Origin: JBIQKZ01 sp044464765
GTDB taxonomy: Bacteria > Pseudomonadota > Gammaproteobacteria > Burkholderiales > Burkholderiaceae_B
Assembly (NCBI GenBank): GCA_044464765.1
Contig: JBIQKZ010000004.1
Span: forward strand, 62,001 to 126,000
Reading direction: 5' to 3'
DNA: 64,000 bases
Below, in pieces: positions 17,817-26,194 of this stretch (positions within the stretch are counted from its first letter, which is position 1; every line of letters begins with the position of its first letter). The translations under genes were made by a program, and so were the position numbers. Under the pieces are notes generated by a model that did not search any database, was not told the DNA's origin, and worked only from the letters and a program-made list of their open reading frames with translations.

Positions 17817-19972
17817 CAGGGCAGCGCCACGCGCGTGGTGGGCTCGGGTGAAATCCGGCCAAGACGCGATTTGATGGACCGTGGGTTGCCCGTGAACATC
17901 ATGTCGTAATACACCGCATTGGACAGCACATGCTTTACATAAAGACGCGTCTCGGTGAACGGTATGGTCTCGGCAAAGATCGCGCCTTCGACCGGCCCTT
18001 CCAGCCTGGAGCGCCATTGTACGGAGCGCCCCGGCCCGGCGTTATACCCTGCAGTCGCCAGGACTTCAGAGCCGTTCAGCCGTTGCAGCACCATGTCCAG
18101 ATAGTTGGTGCCTAGAATGGTGTTGGTGTCGAAGTCGTTGACTGACGATGGCGTAAAGTTGCTCATGCCGATTTTCTTGGCCACCCAGCGGGCAGTGGCG
18201 GGCATCAGTTGCATCAACCCCGACGCGCCTACGCGCGACCTCGCATCGGTAATAAAGCGGGATTCCTGACGGATCAGGCCATACACCCAGGCGGGATCAA
18301 GATCGATCTCGCGCGCCTTGGCGGCAACACGGCCTTCAAAGGGCGCAATAAAGCGTTGCGAAAAGTCGATTTCGTTCTTGGTGCGCAACGACGTGTTCAC
18401 CACCCGATCGTATATTTGTTCCTGGCGCGCCAGTTCGGCGGCAGCGCGCAGTTGGCGATCATTCATGCCACGCAAGGCAAAGTTCCATTCCGGTACAGCT
18501 TCGGGCCGCCAGCCCAGGTCGAACAACTTGATCGCGCGCAGAAGGTCGATATTCGATCGCGCCTGCGCGAGCTCTTCGGCCGTCACCGGGGTAGGCGTGG
18601 GCGGCAAGGCCATGGGCTCGCCCAGTTCCTCGACCGCCAACAAGCCGTAAAACCCGTAATCGTTGCGGATGGAGGCAAAGTGTATGCGCGCCGCCTCGTG
18701 CTGGCCCATGGCGGCCAGGGCACGGCCGCGCCAGTAAACCCAGACCGGCTCGGCCTGTTGTTCAGGCGACATCTTCAGCACGGTCTGTTCGACCAGTTTC
18801 CAGTCGATGGGCGCTTGCCGCAATTCGGAGCGGACCTCCCAGGCGTGGTTGTAGTCGGTTTTAGGATGATTCCCCGACCGTCGATACCATTGCACGGCTT
18901 CGGGCTCGACGTTCAGCGCCGACACTAGGCCGAACTGGCCCCAAACCCATTCCATGTCGGCCTTGGGCAATTTGCCCGCCCAGGTGGAATCGATATAAGC
19001 CGCAGCGGCAGGCCGGTCTTTCTCGCGCGCCATGCGCGACAGGGCCAAGGCCACCAATTCCCGTTGCGCTTGTGTGGACGGAGCGCCTTGAGTTTTCAGC
19101 CACTGACGCGGATTTTTCATTAACGCGGCATACGACCTCATTTCGCCGCCATTGAACATTAACGCAGCCAAGCGGCGCGCATTGCCCGTCTTGCTGGTTT
19201 CCAGCGTGGCGCGCAGTTCTGTTTGCAGCGCCTTCCAGTTCACAATGCCATGTTCTGCGAACTCATCGAGCATGCTCCAGCACATGCTGGCCGGTTCGAA
19301 GGCCTGCATGGCCTGTTCAGCCGTGACTTTTTGCCCCGTCATGTGCGCGGCCATCAGGCGCGAACAATCGACATTGGCATTACTGCTGACCACCGGCCCC
19401 AACTGATTGACCAAGGCATAGTCTTGCGCGCGCGCCGCCGCGACGATCCAGTCGGCCTTGACGCGATCGGCCAGATAATCGTCTTGATTCGTGGCCATGA
19501 ACTGCTGAAGCTCGGCCGTGGGCACCGGAACGGTTGGGTCCTGGACACGTTGGCGCAGCAGCCAGTATTGCGCGTACGAACCCAGCAACGGATCTTGCTG
19601 GGCCACCGGCACCAACGTTGCCAGGCGCGACCATTGTTTCTTTTGCATGGCTTCGCGCGCATCGATCACGGCTTGCTCGACGGCGGGCGAAGCGATAAGC
19701 GATCGGTTCAATGTAAGCACAGGCACAGCGGGAACAGTTTCCCCCCGTGCAGTCGCCCCTTCCGGGGCATCGGCCGGCGTGACAGGACCCGACGCCGTTT
19801 CGCTGGCGGGAACGGGCGCCGACGACACGTCGTCGTCGGCCGACTGCGCCCCGGCGCACCCAGCCAGGGCCAGCGACAAGAGCATCCAGCACCCTAGGCC
19901 TTTCAGGCCGGCCACGCCGACGCAGGAAAGAAATCTGTTTTTCTGATACCGTTGGCTGTGCTTGACTAACAT
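17816..19972 (-). CDS. slt: Soluble lytic murein transglycosylase (Slt70 type), lipoprotein-like signal
   Basis: A 718-residue periplasmic muramidase. The start at 19972 gives a signal sequence with GCWMLLSLALAGCAG, a lipobox-like end suggesting lipid anchoring rather than the soluble form of E. coli. Residues about 90-500 are the alpha-helical superhelix (U and L domains). The C-terminal SLT domain has the catalytic glutamate in GLIRQESRFITDARS, then VGASGLMQLMPATARWVA, TNYLDMVLQRLNGSEVLATAGYNAGP and the terminal ETIPFTETRLYVKHVLSN. A frame is open to 20200, and an ATG at 20002 is also possible, but it would overlap the divergent fau gene. It is coupled to cca downstream. Confidence 0.92.
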   Translation of the reverse strand: MLVKHSQRYQKNRFLSCVGVAGLKGLGCWMLLSLALAGCAGAQSADDDVSSAPVPASETASGPVTPADAPEGATARGETVPAVPVLTLNRSLIASPAVEQAVIDAREAMQKKQWSRLATLVPVAQQDPLLGSYAQYWLLRQRVQDPTVPVPTAELQQFMATNQDDYLADRVKADWIVAAARAQDYALVNQLGPVVSSNANVDCSRLMAAHMTGQKVTAEQAMQAFEPASMCWSMLDEFAEHGIVNWKALQTELRATLETSKTGNARRLAALMFNGGEMRSYAALMKNPRQWLKTQGAPSTQAQRELVALALSRMAREKDRPAAAAYIDSTWAGKLPKADMEWVWGQFGLVSALNVEPEAVQWYRRSGNHPKTDYNHAWEVRSELRQAPIDWKLVEQTVLKMSPEQQAEPVWVYWRGRALAAMGQHEAARIHFASIRNDYGFYGLLAVEELGEPMALPPTPTPVTAEELAQARSNIDLLRAIKLFDLGWRPEAVPEWNFALRGMNDRQLRAAAELARQEQIYDRVVNTSLRTKNEIDFSQRFIAPFEGRVAAKAREIDLDPAWVYGLIRQESRFITDARSRVGASGLMQLMPATARWVAKKIGMSNFTPSSVNDFDTNTILGTNYLDMVLQRLNGSEVLATAGYNAGPGRSVQWRSRLEGPVEGAIFAETIPFTETRLYVKHVLSNAVYYDMMFTGNPRSIKSRLGRISPEPTTRVALP

Positions 19973-20000
19973 CTGATCCGGACCCCGCAAAATTTCGCCC

Positions 20001-20636
20001 ATGACAAACAGTATAGAGAATAACGCAGTCCCATTACGGACGCGATTAAAAGAAATGCGCGCAGCGCAAAATCCGGTCGACACGCGGCGCGGCGCGTTGT
20101 TGATACGCGGCCGCCTGTTCACTTGGCTGGCCACGACCCGGGCCGCGCTGGCCGAAGCAGGCCGGCCCTTTCCCCGCCACATTGCCGCCTTCTGGTCCAT
20201 TCAGTCAGAGCCCCAGCTTCAACCCCTGCTGGAGCAGTGGGTCGACGAAGAGAATCTTACGGTTTCCCTGCCTGTGGTGGTCGCCGACGACGCGCCCATG
20301 GAATTTCGCCTCTGGACGCCCGACACCCCCATGCAAACCAGCCGGCTGGGCATTGCAGAACCGCAATCGGCGTTGGCTCCGCCGCCCGATGTCATCCTAG
20401 TGCCGACCCTGGGCTTTACCCGCCGGGGCGACCGGGTGGGCTACGGCAAAGGCCATTACGACCGCACCCTTGCCTACTTAAGGGATCAGGGCCATACGTT
20501 CACCACCATTGGCATTGCATGGGCTTGCGGCGACCTGAGCCAGTTCGATCATGTGCCGGCGCCTCACGACGTCAGGCTGGATTCGGTGTTGACCGACAAG
20601 GGCTGGGCCGTGCCCGCCCCCGTGCTCCACACCTGA
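20001..20636 (+). CDS. fau: 5-formyltetrahydrofolate cyclo-ligase
   Basis: A 211-residue enzyme (MTHFS) that converts 5-formyl-THF to 5,10-methenyl-THF with ATP. The N terminus has LRTRLKEMRAAQ, the standard opening; the middle has HIAAFWSIQSEPQL; the ATP-binding signature is GFTRRGDRVGYGKGHYDRTLA; the end has VPAPHDVRLDSVLTDKG. It sits only 28 bases from the divergent slt start, so promoters of both genes must overlap each other's 5' ends. It abuts metF tail to tail with no space (stops at 20636 and 20637). Its product feeds the folate pool used by metF. Confidence 0.95.
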   Translation: MTNSIENNAVPLRTRLKEMRAAQNPVDTRRGALLIRGRLFTWLATTRAALAEAGRPFPRHIAAFWSIQSEPQLQPLLEQWVDEENLTVSLPVVVADDAPMEFRLWTPDTPMQTSRLGIAEPQSALAPPPDVILVPTLGFTRRGDRVGYGKGHYDRTLAYLRDQGHTFTTIGIAWACGDLSQFDHVPAPHDVRLDSVLTDKGWAVPAPVLHT

Positions 20637-21473
20637 TCAATCCACCAGGTTCCGTACGATTGCGGTCGTGAATTCGGCGTTGTTCAAGGTGTAGAAATGC
20701 AAGCCCGGCGCGCCGCCGTCCAGCAAGTCCTGGCACAAACGTGTGACCACCTCGGCGCCAAACGCGCGTATCGATGCCCGGTCGTCGCCGAACTCCTCCA
20801 GGCGCAGACGAATCCAGCGCGGCACCTCGGCGCCGCACATCTGCGAGAACCTTAGCAACTGACTGTGATTGGTAATGGGCATGATGCCGGGCACGATGGG
20901 CGCCGTAATGCCGCGCGCCTGCAAGCGATCGACAAAGTGAAAATAGCCGTCGGCATTGAAAAAATACTGTGTGATCGCACTATTGGCGCCGGCTTGCAGC
21001 TTGCCAATGAAGTGGTCCAGGTCGGCTCGCGCGTTTTCTGCCTGGGGATGCATTTCCGGATAGGCCGCGACCTCGATATGGAACCAGTCGCCGCTATGCT
21101 CGCGAATAAACCGCACAAGCTGTTCGGCATATTGCAATTCGCCGGTATTGCCGCCCATGCCCGAGGGCAGATCACCGCGCAAGGCGACCAGGCGGCGCAC
21201 ACCCAACAACTTGTACGAATCAAGGATCTCCGCCAGCTCGGCACGTGTGGCGCCAATGCACGACAGGTGCGGCGCCACCTGGAAACCCAGATTCTGCAAG
21301 GTGCGCACGGCCGCGATCGTGCCTTCACGAGTGGAACCGCCGGCGCCCGACGTGACGCTGACATACGCCGGGTTCAAGCCCTGCAACTGCTTGGCCGAGC
21401 GCACCAGTTTTTCTTGCGCCGCATTATCGCGCGGCGGAAAAAACTCGAGGCTAAGTGTGTCCAATGACGCCAT
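20637..21473 (-). CDS. metF: 5,10-methylenetetrahydrofolate reductase
   Basis: A 278-residue flavoprotein reducing methylene-THF to 5-methyl-THF, the methyl donor for methionine synthase. Motifs: SLEFFPPRDNAAQEKL at the N terminus (the conserved SFEFFPP), YVSVTSGAGGSTREGT, APHLSCIGATRAEL, LVALRGDLPSGMG, and AITQYFFNADGYFHFVDR. The length is typical of the bacterial catalytic-domain form. It directly abuts the upstream holin-like gene (21474), and both follow ahcY and the SAH riboswitch, so the operon is probably ahcY-holin-like-metF. Confidence 0.97.
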   Translation of the reverse strand: MASLDTLSLEFFPPRDNAAQEKLVRSAKQLQGLNPAYVSVTSGAGGSTREGTIAAVRTLQNLGFQVAPHLSCIGATRAELAEILDSYKLLGVRRLVALRGDLPSGMGGNTGELQYAEQLVRFIREHSGDWFHIEVAAYPEMHPQAENARADLDHFIGKLQAGANSAITQYFFNADGYFHFVDRLQARGITAPIVPGIMPITNHSQLLRFSQMCGAEVPRWIRLRLEEFGDDRASIRAFGAEVVTRLCQDLLDGGAPGLHFYTLNNAEFTTAIVRNLVD

Positions 21474-21809
21474 TTATGCAATCAACCTCGACAACAAGCC
21501 GGACACGATGCTGTACAGGAAGGCGCCCAACAAAGCCCACCAAAAGCCATTAACGTGGAAACCTTTCAGTATCGACCCCGCAAACCAGAAGACCAGCGCG
21601 TTAAGCACCAGCAGAAACAAGCCCAGCGTGACAATGGTAATGGGCAAGGTCAGCAGGATCAGCACAGGCTTGACCAGCGTGTTCAACAAACCCAGCACCA
21701 GCGCGGCGATCAGCGCCGTCCAGAAGGAACCAACGGTGATCCCCGGCAGAATGTAGGCCACAATCAGCAGCGCCACGGCATTCAAGATCCAGATAAGCAG
21801 AATTTCCAC
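21474..21809 (-). CDS. Holin-like small membrane protein (phage holin superfamily IV / YvlD type)
   Basis: A 111-residue protein made almost wholly of four hydrophobic segments: ILLIWILNAVALLIVAYILPG, FWTALIAALVLGLLNTLVKPVL, ILLTLPITIVTLGLFLLVLNALVF and FWWALLGAFLYSIVSGLLSRL. The LPGI, NTLVKPVL and TLGLFLLV(L)NA segments are typical of the mycobacterial-type holin family (TIGR/Pfam phage_holin_4_2). Despite the name these proteins are chromosomal and of unknown role. It is inserted between ahcY and metF and its stop touches the metF start, so it is expected to be translated with metF. Confidence 0.88.
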   Translation of the reverse strand: MEILLIWILNAVALLIVAYILPGITVGSFWTALIAALVLGLLNTLVKPVLILLTLPITIVTLGLFLLVLNALVFWFAGSILKGFHVNGFWWALLGAFLYSIVSGLLSRLIA

Positions 21810-21833
21810 GATTGAGCTCCTGTAGATTCACTA

Positions 21834-21869
21834 TTCCTGCCCGCCCGAAAGAGCTCGGACTGGCAGGAA
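21834..21869 (-). other. Hairpin in the ahcY-holin spacer
   Basis: TTCCTGCC (21834-21841) and GGCAGGAA (21862-21869) form an 8-base-pair stem with a 20-base loop in the 107-base spacer. No T-run follows on the minus strand, so a processing or mRNA-stability role is more likely than termination. Confidence 0.45.
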
Positions 21870-21916
21870 CCGTATTGCACAAGAAAGCAGCTTAACAGCC
21901 AGCCGCCACGCGCAGC

Positions 21917-23332
21917 TTAGTAGCGATAGTGATCAGGCTTGAACGGACCATTGACCGGCACATTGATGTAGTCGGCTTGGTCCTGGCGCAATTCAGTCAG
22001 TTGCACGCCCAGCTTCTTCAAGTGCAGGCGGGCGACCTTTTCGTCGAGGTGCTTGGGCAGCACATAGACTTCGCCTTTCTTGTAGGCGTCGCCACGGGTG
22101 AAGAGCTCGATCTGGGCGATGGTCTGGTTGGTGAACGACGCGGACATCACGAACGAGGGATGGCCCGTGGCGCAACCCAGGTTGACCAAACGGCCCTTGG
22201 CCAGCAGGATAACCCGCTTGCCATCAGGGAAGATGATGTGATCGACCTGGGGTTTAATTTCTTCCCATTCAAGGTCTTCGACCGCCGCGACATCGATTTC
22301 ATTATCGAAGTGGCCGATGTTGCACACGATGGCTTGGTCTTTCATGCGCTCCATGTGGTCGCGGGTAATCACATGGTAGTTGCCTGTGGCCGTAACAAAG
22401 ATGTCGGCCTGGTCGACGACCTCGTCCAGGTTAACGACCTTGTAGCCTTCCATGGAGGCCTGCAGGGCGCAAATGGGATCCACTTCGGTCACCCAAACTT
22501 GAGCGCGCAGGGCGGCCAGCGCCTGGGCGCAGCCTTTGCCCACGTCGCCAAAACCGCATACCACGGCAACCTTGCCGGCAACCATGACGTCGGTGGCGCG
22601 CTTGATGCCGTCGACCAGGGATTCGCGGCAGCCGTACAGGTTGTCGAACTTGGATTTGGTGACTGAATCGTTGACGTTGATGGCGGGGAAAGCCAGTTCG
22701 CCCTTCTTGGCCATTTGGTACAGGCGATGCACACCCGTGGTGGTTTCTTCGGTAACGCCCTTGATCTGGGCCAGGCGGGTGGAATACCACTTGGGATCGC
22801 GCGCCAACTGGGCCTTGATCGCCGCAAACAGCACGCGCTCTTCTTCGCTGCCCGGTTTATCGAGCACCGAAGCATCGGCCTCGGCTTTGGCGCCCAGGTG
22901 CAGCAAGATGGTGGCGTCGCCGCCGTCGTCCAGGATCATGTTCGCCTGGTCGCCGGGCCATTCGAAAATCTTGTGTGTGTATTGCCAGTAGTCTTCAAGG
23001 GTTTCACCCTTGACGGCGAAAACCGGTGTGCCGCCGGCGGCGATCGCTGCTGCGGCGTGGTCTTGCGTGGAGAAGATATTGCACGATGCCCAACGAACCT
23101 CGGCGCCCAGCGCGACCAGGGTTTCGATCAAGACAGCGGTCTGGATGGTCATGTGCAGGCTGCCGGCAATGCGCGCGCCTTTCAGCGGCTGGGCGGCGGC
23201 ATATTCTTCGCGCGTGGCCATCAGGCCGGGCATCTCGGTTTCGGCAATGGCGATTTCGCGACGGCCCCAGTCGGCCAGGCCGATATCGGCCACGATGTAG
23301 TCAGTCAGGGAGGTGTCGGCAACAGTGTTCAT
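21917..23332 (-). CDS. ahcY: Adenosylhomocysteinase (S-adenosylhomocysteine hydrolase)
   Basis: A 471-residue NAD-dependent enzyme that splits SAH into adenosine and homocysteine, relieving product inhibition of methyltransferases. Motifs: SLHMTIQTAVLIETLVALGA near residue 60, NIFSTQDHAAAAIA, NVNDSVTKSKFDNLYGCRESL (catalytic lysine and Asn), the NAD-binding VCGFGDVGKGCA, and the C-terminal PFKPDHYRY signature, intact. The ATG at 23332 matches the family length; the longer frame would run through the riboswitch expression platform. It is the first gene downstream of the SAH riboswitch. Confidence 0.98.
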   Translation of the reverse strand: MNTVADTSLTDYIVADIGLADWGRREIAIAETEMPGLMATREEYAAAQPLKGARIAGSLHMTIQTAVLIETLVALGAEVRWASCNIFSTQDHAAAAIAAGGTPVFAVKGETLEDYWQYTHKIFEWPGDQANMILDDGGDATILLHLGAKAEADASVLDKPGSEEERVLFAAIKAQLARDPKWYSTRLAQIKGVTEETTTGVHRLYQMAKKGELAFPAINVNDSVTKSKFDNLYGCRESLVDGIKRATDVMVAGKVAVVCGFGDVGKGCAQALAALRAQVWVTEVDPICALQASMEGYKVVNLDEVVDQADIFVTATGNYHVITRDHMERMKDQAIVCNIGHFDNEIDVAAVEDLEWEEIKPQVDHIIFPDGKRVILLAKGRLVNLGCATGHPSFVMSASFTNQTIAQIELFTRGDAYKKGEVYVLPKHLDEKVARLHLKKLGVQLTELRQDQADYINVPVNGPFKPDHYRY

Positions 23333-23407
23333 GTGGTGATCCCAATAAACCTGCACAGACTCGGTGAACAACGGATTTGCCCACCTTCGCCCGATATGCA
23401 GGAGATG

Positions 23408-23503
23408 ATGAGCGCCGTTTAACAAAGACGCATCCTGAGCCTAGCGGGGTTGCGAACGCCATAAGCATGGCCCGCAATCAAACCCGTCGCAGCGCTCCTC
23501 AGG
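23408..23503 (-). promoter_or_regulatory. S-adenosylhomocysteine (SAH) riboswitch before ahcY
   Basis: On the minus strand the RNA begins CCTGAGGAGCGCTGCGACGG at 23503 and ends TAAACGGCGCTCA at about 23409, with GCTAGGCTCAGG between. CCTGAG (23503-23498) pairs with CTCAGG (23439-23434) to form P1. GAGCGC just after P1 can pair with GCGCTC at the 3' end, the pseudoknot expected for the class. The conserved GAGGAGCGCTGC, AGGCTC and AACGGCGCTC blocks are those of the known SAH aptamer (Rfam RF01057, from memory). The 76-base segment to the ahcY ATG would hold the expression platform. SAH binding is known to turn such genes on. Confidence 0.93.
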
Positions 23504-23514
23504 AAGCGGAAAAT

Positions 23515-23520
23515 ATTGTA
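23515..23520 (-). promoter_or_regulatory. Candidate -10 element for the ahcY transcript
   Basis: TACAAT on the minus strand lies 11 bases upstream of the first riboswitch stem, so transcription would begin right at the aptamer. The -35 region (TGGCTT at 17-base spacing) is poor. The placement, between the DUF1289 stop and the aptamer, is what supports it. Confidence 0.5.
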
Positions 23521-23568
23521 GCGCACTTTGGTGTTGAAGCCACACGCCAGGCGCATTCGGCCCGGCCT

Positions 23569-23808
23569 TCAGCCCTTGCGGCGTGGATAGCCCTGCTCGG
23601 TGATGCGCACTCTGACAGCGCGTCGTTCGTCCTCCGACAAAAACACCCAGTTGGCGACCTCCATGGCGGTACGCCCACAACCTCGACAGATGTCGTCGTA
23701 CAGGGTGGAGCACACGGCCACGCAAGGCGAATCGGTGGGTGCCAGGCTGCGGTTATCGTCGATAGCGTCGTCGATGGGATTGTGTTGTTGCGCGGAGTCG
23801 TCGGCCAT
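23569..23808 (-). CDS. DUF1289 domain protein (small cysteine-cluster protein)
   Basis: A 79-residue protein with the DUF1289 signature SPCVAVCSTLYDDICRGCGRT near residues 26-46: four cysteines spaced as C-x3-C-x7-C-x2-C, followed by MEVANWVFLSEDERRAV. The family is predicted to bind metal or an Fe-S cluster; no function is established. The ATG at 23808 is my choice; ATG at 23820 is possible. It lies 66 bases after metK and before the ahcY promoter, so it may be the last gene of the metK transcript. Confidence 0.82.
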   Translation of the reverse strand: MADDSAQQHNPIDDAIDDNRSLAPTDSPCVAVCSTLYDDICRGCGRTAMEVANWVFLSEDERRAVRVRITEQGYPRRKG

Positions 23809-23874
23809 AAGGCAATGCATCCTGTAAACCGCAGCCTCCGCAATGCCGCCCCGCAAGCAGGGCGGCTACAGCGA

Positions 23875-25038
23875 TCAGACTGCTTTCTTGAGCACCTGCA
23901 CCTTGTCGGTCGCTTCCCAAGAGAACTCGGGTTCGGACCGGCCAAAGTGCCCGTAAGCAGCGGTCTTGGTGTAGATGGGCCGCAGCAGGTCGAGCATATT
24001 GATAATGCCTTTGGGGCGCAGATCGAAATGTTCGCGCACCAGCAAAGCAATTTTATCGTCGGGAATCACGCCCGTGCCATCGGTATTGACCGTGATGTTG
24101 ATCGGCTCGGCCACGCCAATGGCGTAACTGATCTGCACCTGGCAACGGCGTGCCAGGCCGGCGGCCACGATGTTCTTGGCCACATAGCGCGCGGCATAGG
24201 CAGCCGAACGGTCGACCTTGGACGGATCCTTGCCCGAGAACGCGCCACCACCGTGGGGGCACGCGCCGCCGTAGGTGTCCACAATGATCTTGCGCCCGGT
24301 CAGGCCGCAATCGCCTTGCGGGCCGCCAATGACGAAAATACCGGTGGGATTGATCATGAAACGCGTCTTGGCGGTCAACAAGCCTTCGGGAAAGCTGGGC
24401 TTGATGATTTCCTCGATCACGGCTTCGCGAATATCGGCCTGGGATATCTCGGGAGAGTGCTGGGTGGACAAGACCACGGTGTCCACTTCGGCGGGCTTGC
24501 CATCGACATAGCGAAAGGTAACCTGTGATTTGGCGTCGGGGCGCAGCCAGGGCAGGCGGCCGTCTTTGCGCAATTCGCTTTGACGCTGCACCAGACGGTG
24601 CGCATACCAGATCGGCGCCGGCATGAGGTCGGGGGTTTCGTCGCAGGCAAAACCGAACATCAGTCCCTGGTCGCCCGCGCCCTGGTCCATATTGGCTTCG
24701 GGGTTGCGGTCGACCCCCTGGGCGATATCCGGCGACTGTTTGTCGTAGGCCACCAGCACGGCGCAACCTTTATAGTCGATGCCGTAGTCGGTGTTGTCGT
24801 ATCCGATGCGCTTGATGGTGTCGCGCGCCACCTGGATATAGTCAACGTTGGCGGTTGTGGTGATTTCGCCGGCCAGTACAACCAACCCGGTGTTGCAAAG
24901 CGTTTCCGCAGCAACGCGAGCGTATGGGTCTTGCGTAAGAATAGCGTCGAGGATGGCGTCGGAAACCTGGTCGGAAACCTTGTCGGGATGCCCTTCGGAG
25001 ACAGATTCCGAAGTGAAGAGAAAATCGTTATTTACCAC
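23875..25038 (-). CDS. metK: S-adenosylmethionine synthetase (GTG start)
   Basis: A 387-residue enzyme making SAM from methionine and ATP. Motifs: FLFTSESVSEGHPDKVSDQVSDA at the N terminus (His and Asp for ATP/Mg), GAGDQGLMFGFA, the ATP loop GGPQGDCGLTGRKIIVDTYGG, GGGAFSGKDPSKVDRSAAY, and DLRPKGIINMLDL. No ATG precedes the homologous region at the right place; a GTG at 25038 with AGGA nine bases upstream gives MVNNDFLFTSE and the normal length. It heads the methyl-cycle block with ahcY and metF. Confidence 0.97.
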   Translation of the reverse strand: MVNNDFLFTSESVSEGHPDKVSDQVSDAILDAILTQDPYARVAAETLCNTGLVVLAGEITTTANVDYIQVARDTIKRIGYDNTDYGIDYKGCAVLVAYDKQSPDIAQGVDRNPEANMDQGAGDQGLMFGFACDETPDLMPAPIWYAHRLVQRQSELRKDGRLPWLRPDAKSQVTFRYVDGKPAEVDTVVLSTQHSPEISQADIREAVIEEIIKPSFPEGLLTAKTRFMINPTGIFVIGGPQGDCGLTGRKIIVDTYGGACPHGGGAFSGKDPSKVDRSAAYAARYVAKNIVAAGLARRCQVQISYAIGVAEPINITVNTDGTGVIPDDKIALLVREHFDLRPKGIINMLDLLRPIYTKTAAYGHFGRSEPEFSWEATDKVQVLKKAV

Positions 25039-25342
25039 AGCGATACGTCCTTTTGTGCCCCTTCCTGGGCTTGAGGTTGAACGGAACGCGTTGCACCTCG
25101 AGCCTGAAAGCATAATAAGACGGGGCGCGACGCTTTAGCAGTTTTAGACGCGCCCCAGTAAGACCCAGGCCGCATCATCGCCCCGCAAGTTGTCGGTTAA
25201 CTCAGCGATCAGCCGCATTTTAAGCGAAAATACCGCAACGGGTTTTTAATACACACACCATCGGGATGGTTGGACCAAGCCAGAGCCTTGCATAAAGCCG
25301 GTTCCAGCACCTTGTCCACACCCTCTGAAACACGGGCTCTTC
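25039..25342. other. metK leader and divergent intergenic region
   Basis: About 304 bases without a gene. On the minus strand, GGGGCGCG (25156-25149) and CGCGCCCC (25129-25122) can form an 8-base-pair stem with a 19-base loop in the metK leader, about 85 bases before its GTG. It is not followed by a T-run. I do not recognise any known SAM riboswitch class in this leader. The plus-strand half, upstream of the acyltransferase, has no clear promoter. Confidence 0.4.
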
Positions 25343-26188
25343 ATGCTGTTGCTGCTTTTTCGTTTGCTCGCCTGGCTGCCATTGCGGCTACTGCACGGCT
25401 TAGGCCGTGCGGCGGGCCGGGCAGCTTATGCCTGGCCAGGCAAATACCGCCAACGCTTGCGCGCCAACGCCGCCCAGGCGGGGTATTCCGATCCAGCCTT
25501 CGCACGCCGCGCGGCGGCCCAGGCGGGCGCCATGATCCTGGAGCTGCCCAAGGTTTGGTTGCGTACCCAGCAAAGCCTGCAGCAGGTCATCACAGACGAC
25601 AACCCGGTGGTGGAAGCGGCGCTTGCCGAAGGACGGGGCATTCTGTACTTGACGCCTCATTTGGGCTGCTTTGAAATCACCGGCCGCTACCTCACGCGCC
25701 ACGGCCCCATTACAGTCATGTATCGCCCCCCACGCAAGGAAATTCTGGCGCCGGTCATGGATAGCGCCCGCAATACATCCTCGTTGAAGGCGGTGCCCGC
25801 CACGATGCAAGGGGTGCGCGAGTTCGTGCGCGCCCTGAAGCGCGGCGAGGCCGTGGGCATGCTGCCCGACCAGGCGCCCGGCCAAGGCGATGGCGTCTGG
25901 GCGCCCTTCTTCGACCGGCCGGCCTACACCATGACGCTGGCGGGCAAGCTGGCCAACCAGACGGGCGTGGCGGTTATCCTGACAGCGGGGGAAAGGTTGC
26001 CCAAAGGCCGGGGCTGGCGCATTCACTACCTGCGCCTGCCCGAACCCCTGCCCACCGACGCCACGGCGCAAGCCACCCTGATCAACCAGCACATGGAAAG
26101 CCTGATCCGCCGCTTTCCCGAGCAATACCTGTGGAGCTACAACCGCTACAAGACACCGGCCGGCGCTCCTCCGCCGCCTGACGCATAA
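25343..26188 (+). CDS. Lipid A biosynthesis (lauroyl/myristoyl) acyltransferase, first copy
   Basis: A 281-residue LpxL/LpxM (HtrB) family inner-membrane acyltransferase that adds secondary acyl chains to lipid A. An N-terminal hydrophobic anchor (MLLLLFRLLAWLPLRLLHGLG) is followed by the catalytic HLGCFE (an H-x4-E motif, residues about 110-115), MYRPPRKE, and VGMLPDQAPGQGDGVWAPFF, with LWSYNRYK near the end. It lies 6 bases before a second family member, so the two are probably cotranscribed; they are likely specific for different acyl positions. Confidence 0.9.
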   Translation: MLLLLFRLLAWLPLRLLHGLGRAAGRAAYAWPGKYRQRLRANAAQAGYSDPAFARRAAAQAGAMILELPKVWLRTQQSLQQVITDDNPVVEAALAEGRGILYLTPHLGCFEITGRYLTRHGPITVMYRPPRKEILAPVMDSARNTSSLKAVPATMQGVREFVRALKRGEAVGMLPDQAPGQGDGVWAPFFDRPAYTMTLAGKLANQTGVAVILTAGERLPKGRGWRIHYLRLPEPLPTDATAQATLINQHMESLIRRFPEQYLWSYNRYKTPAGAPPPPDA

Positions 26189-26194
26189 TCCATC

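Noticed and set aside
17817..18017. Longer cca frame starting at 18017
   Set aside because: The extra 67 residues overlap the slt SLT domain and are unlike any CCA-adding enzyme; the ATG at 17816 fits the TGATG overlap.
19973..20000. 6S RNA gene, expected next to fau in many proteobacteria
   Set aside because: There are only 28 bases between slt and fau, so there is no room on the 5' side, and fau abuts metF on the 3' side.
19973..20200. N-terminal extension of Slt to 20200
   Set aside because: It would run 200 bases through the fau coding region and places the lipoprotein signal far from the N terminus.
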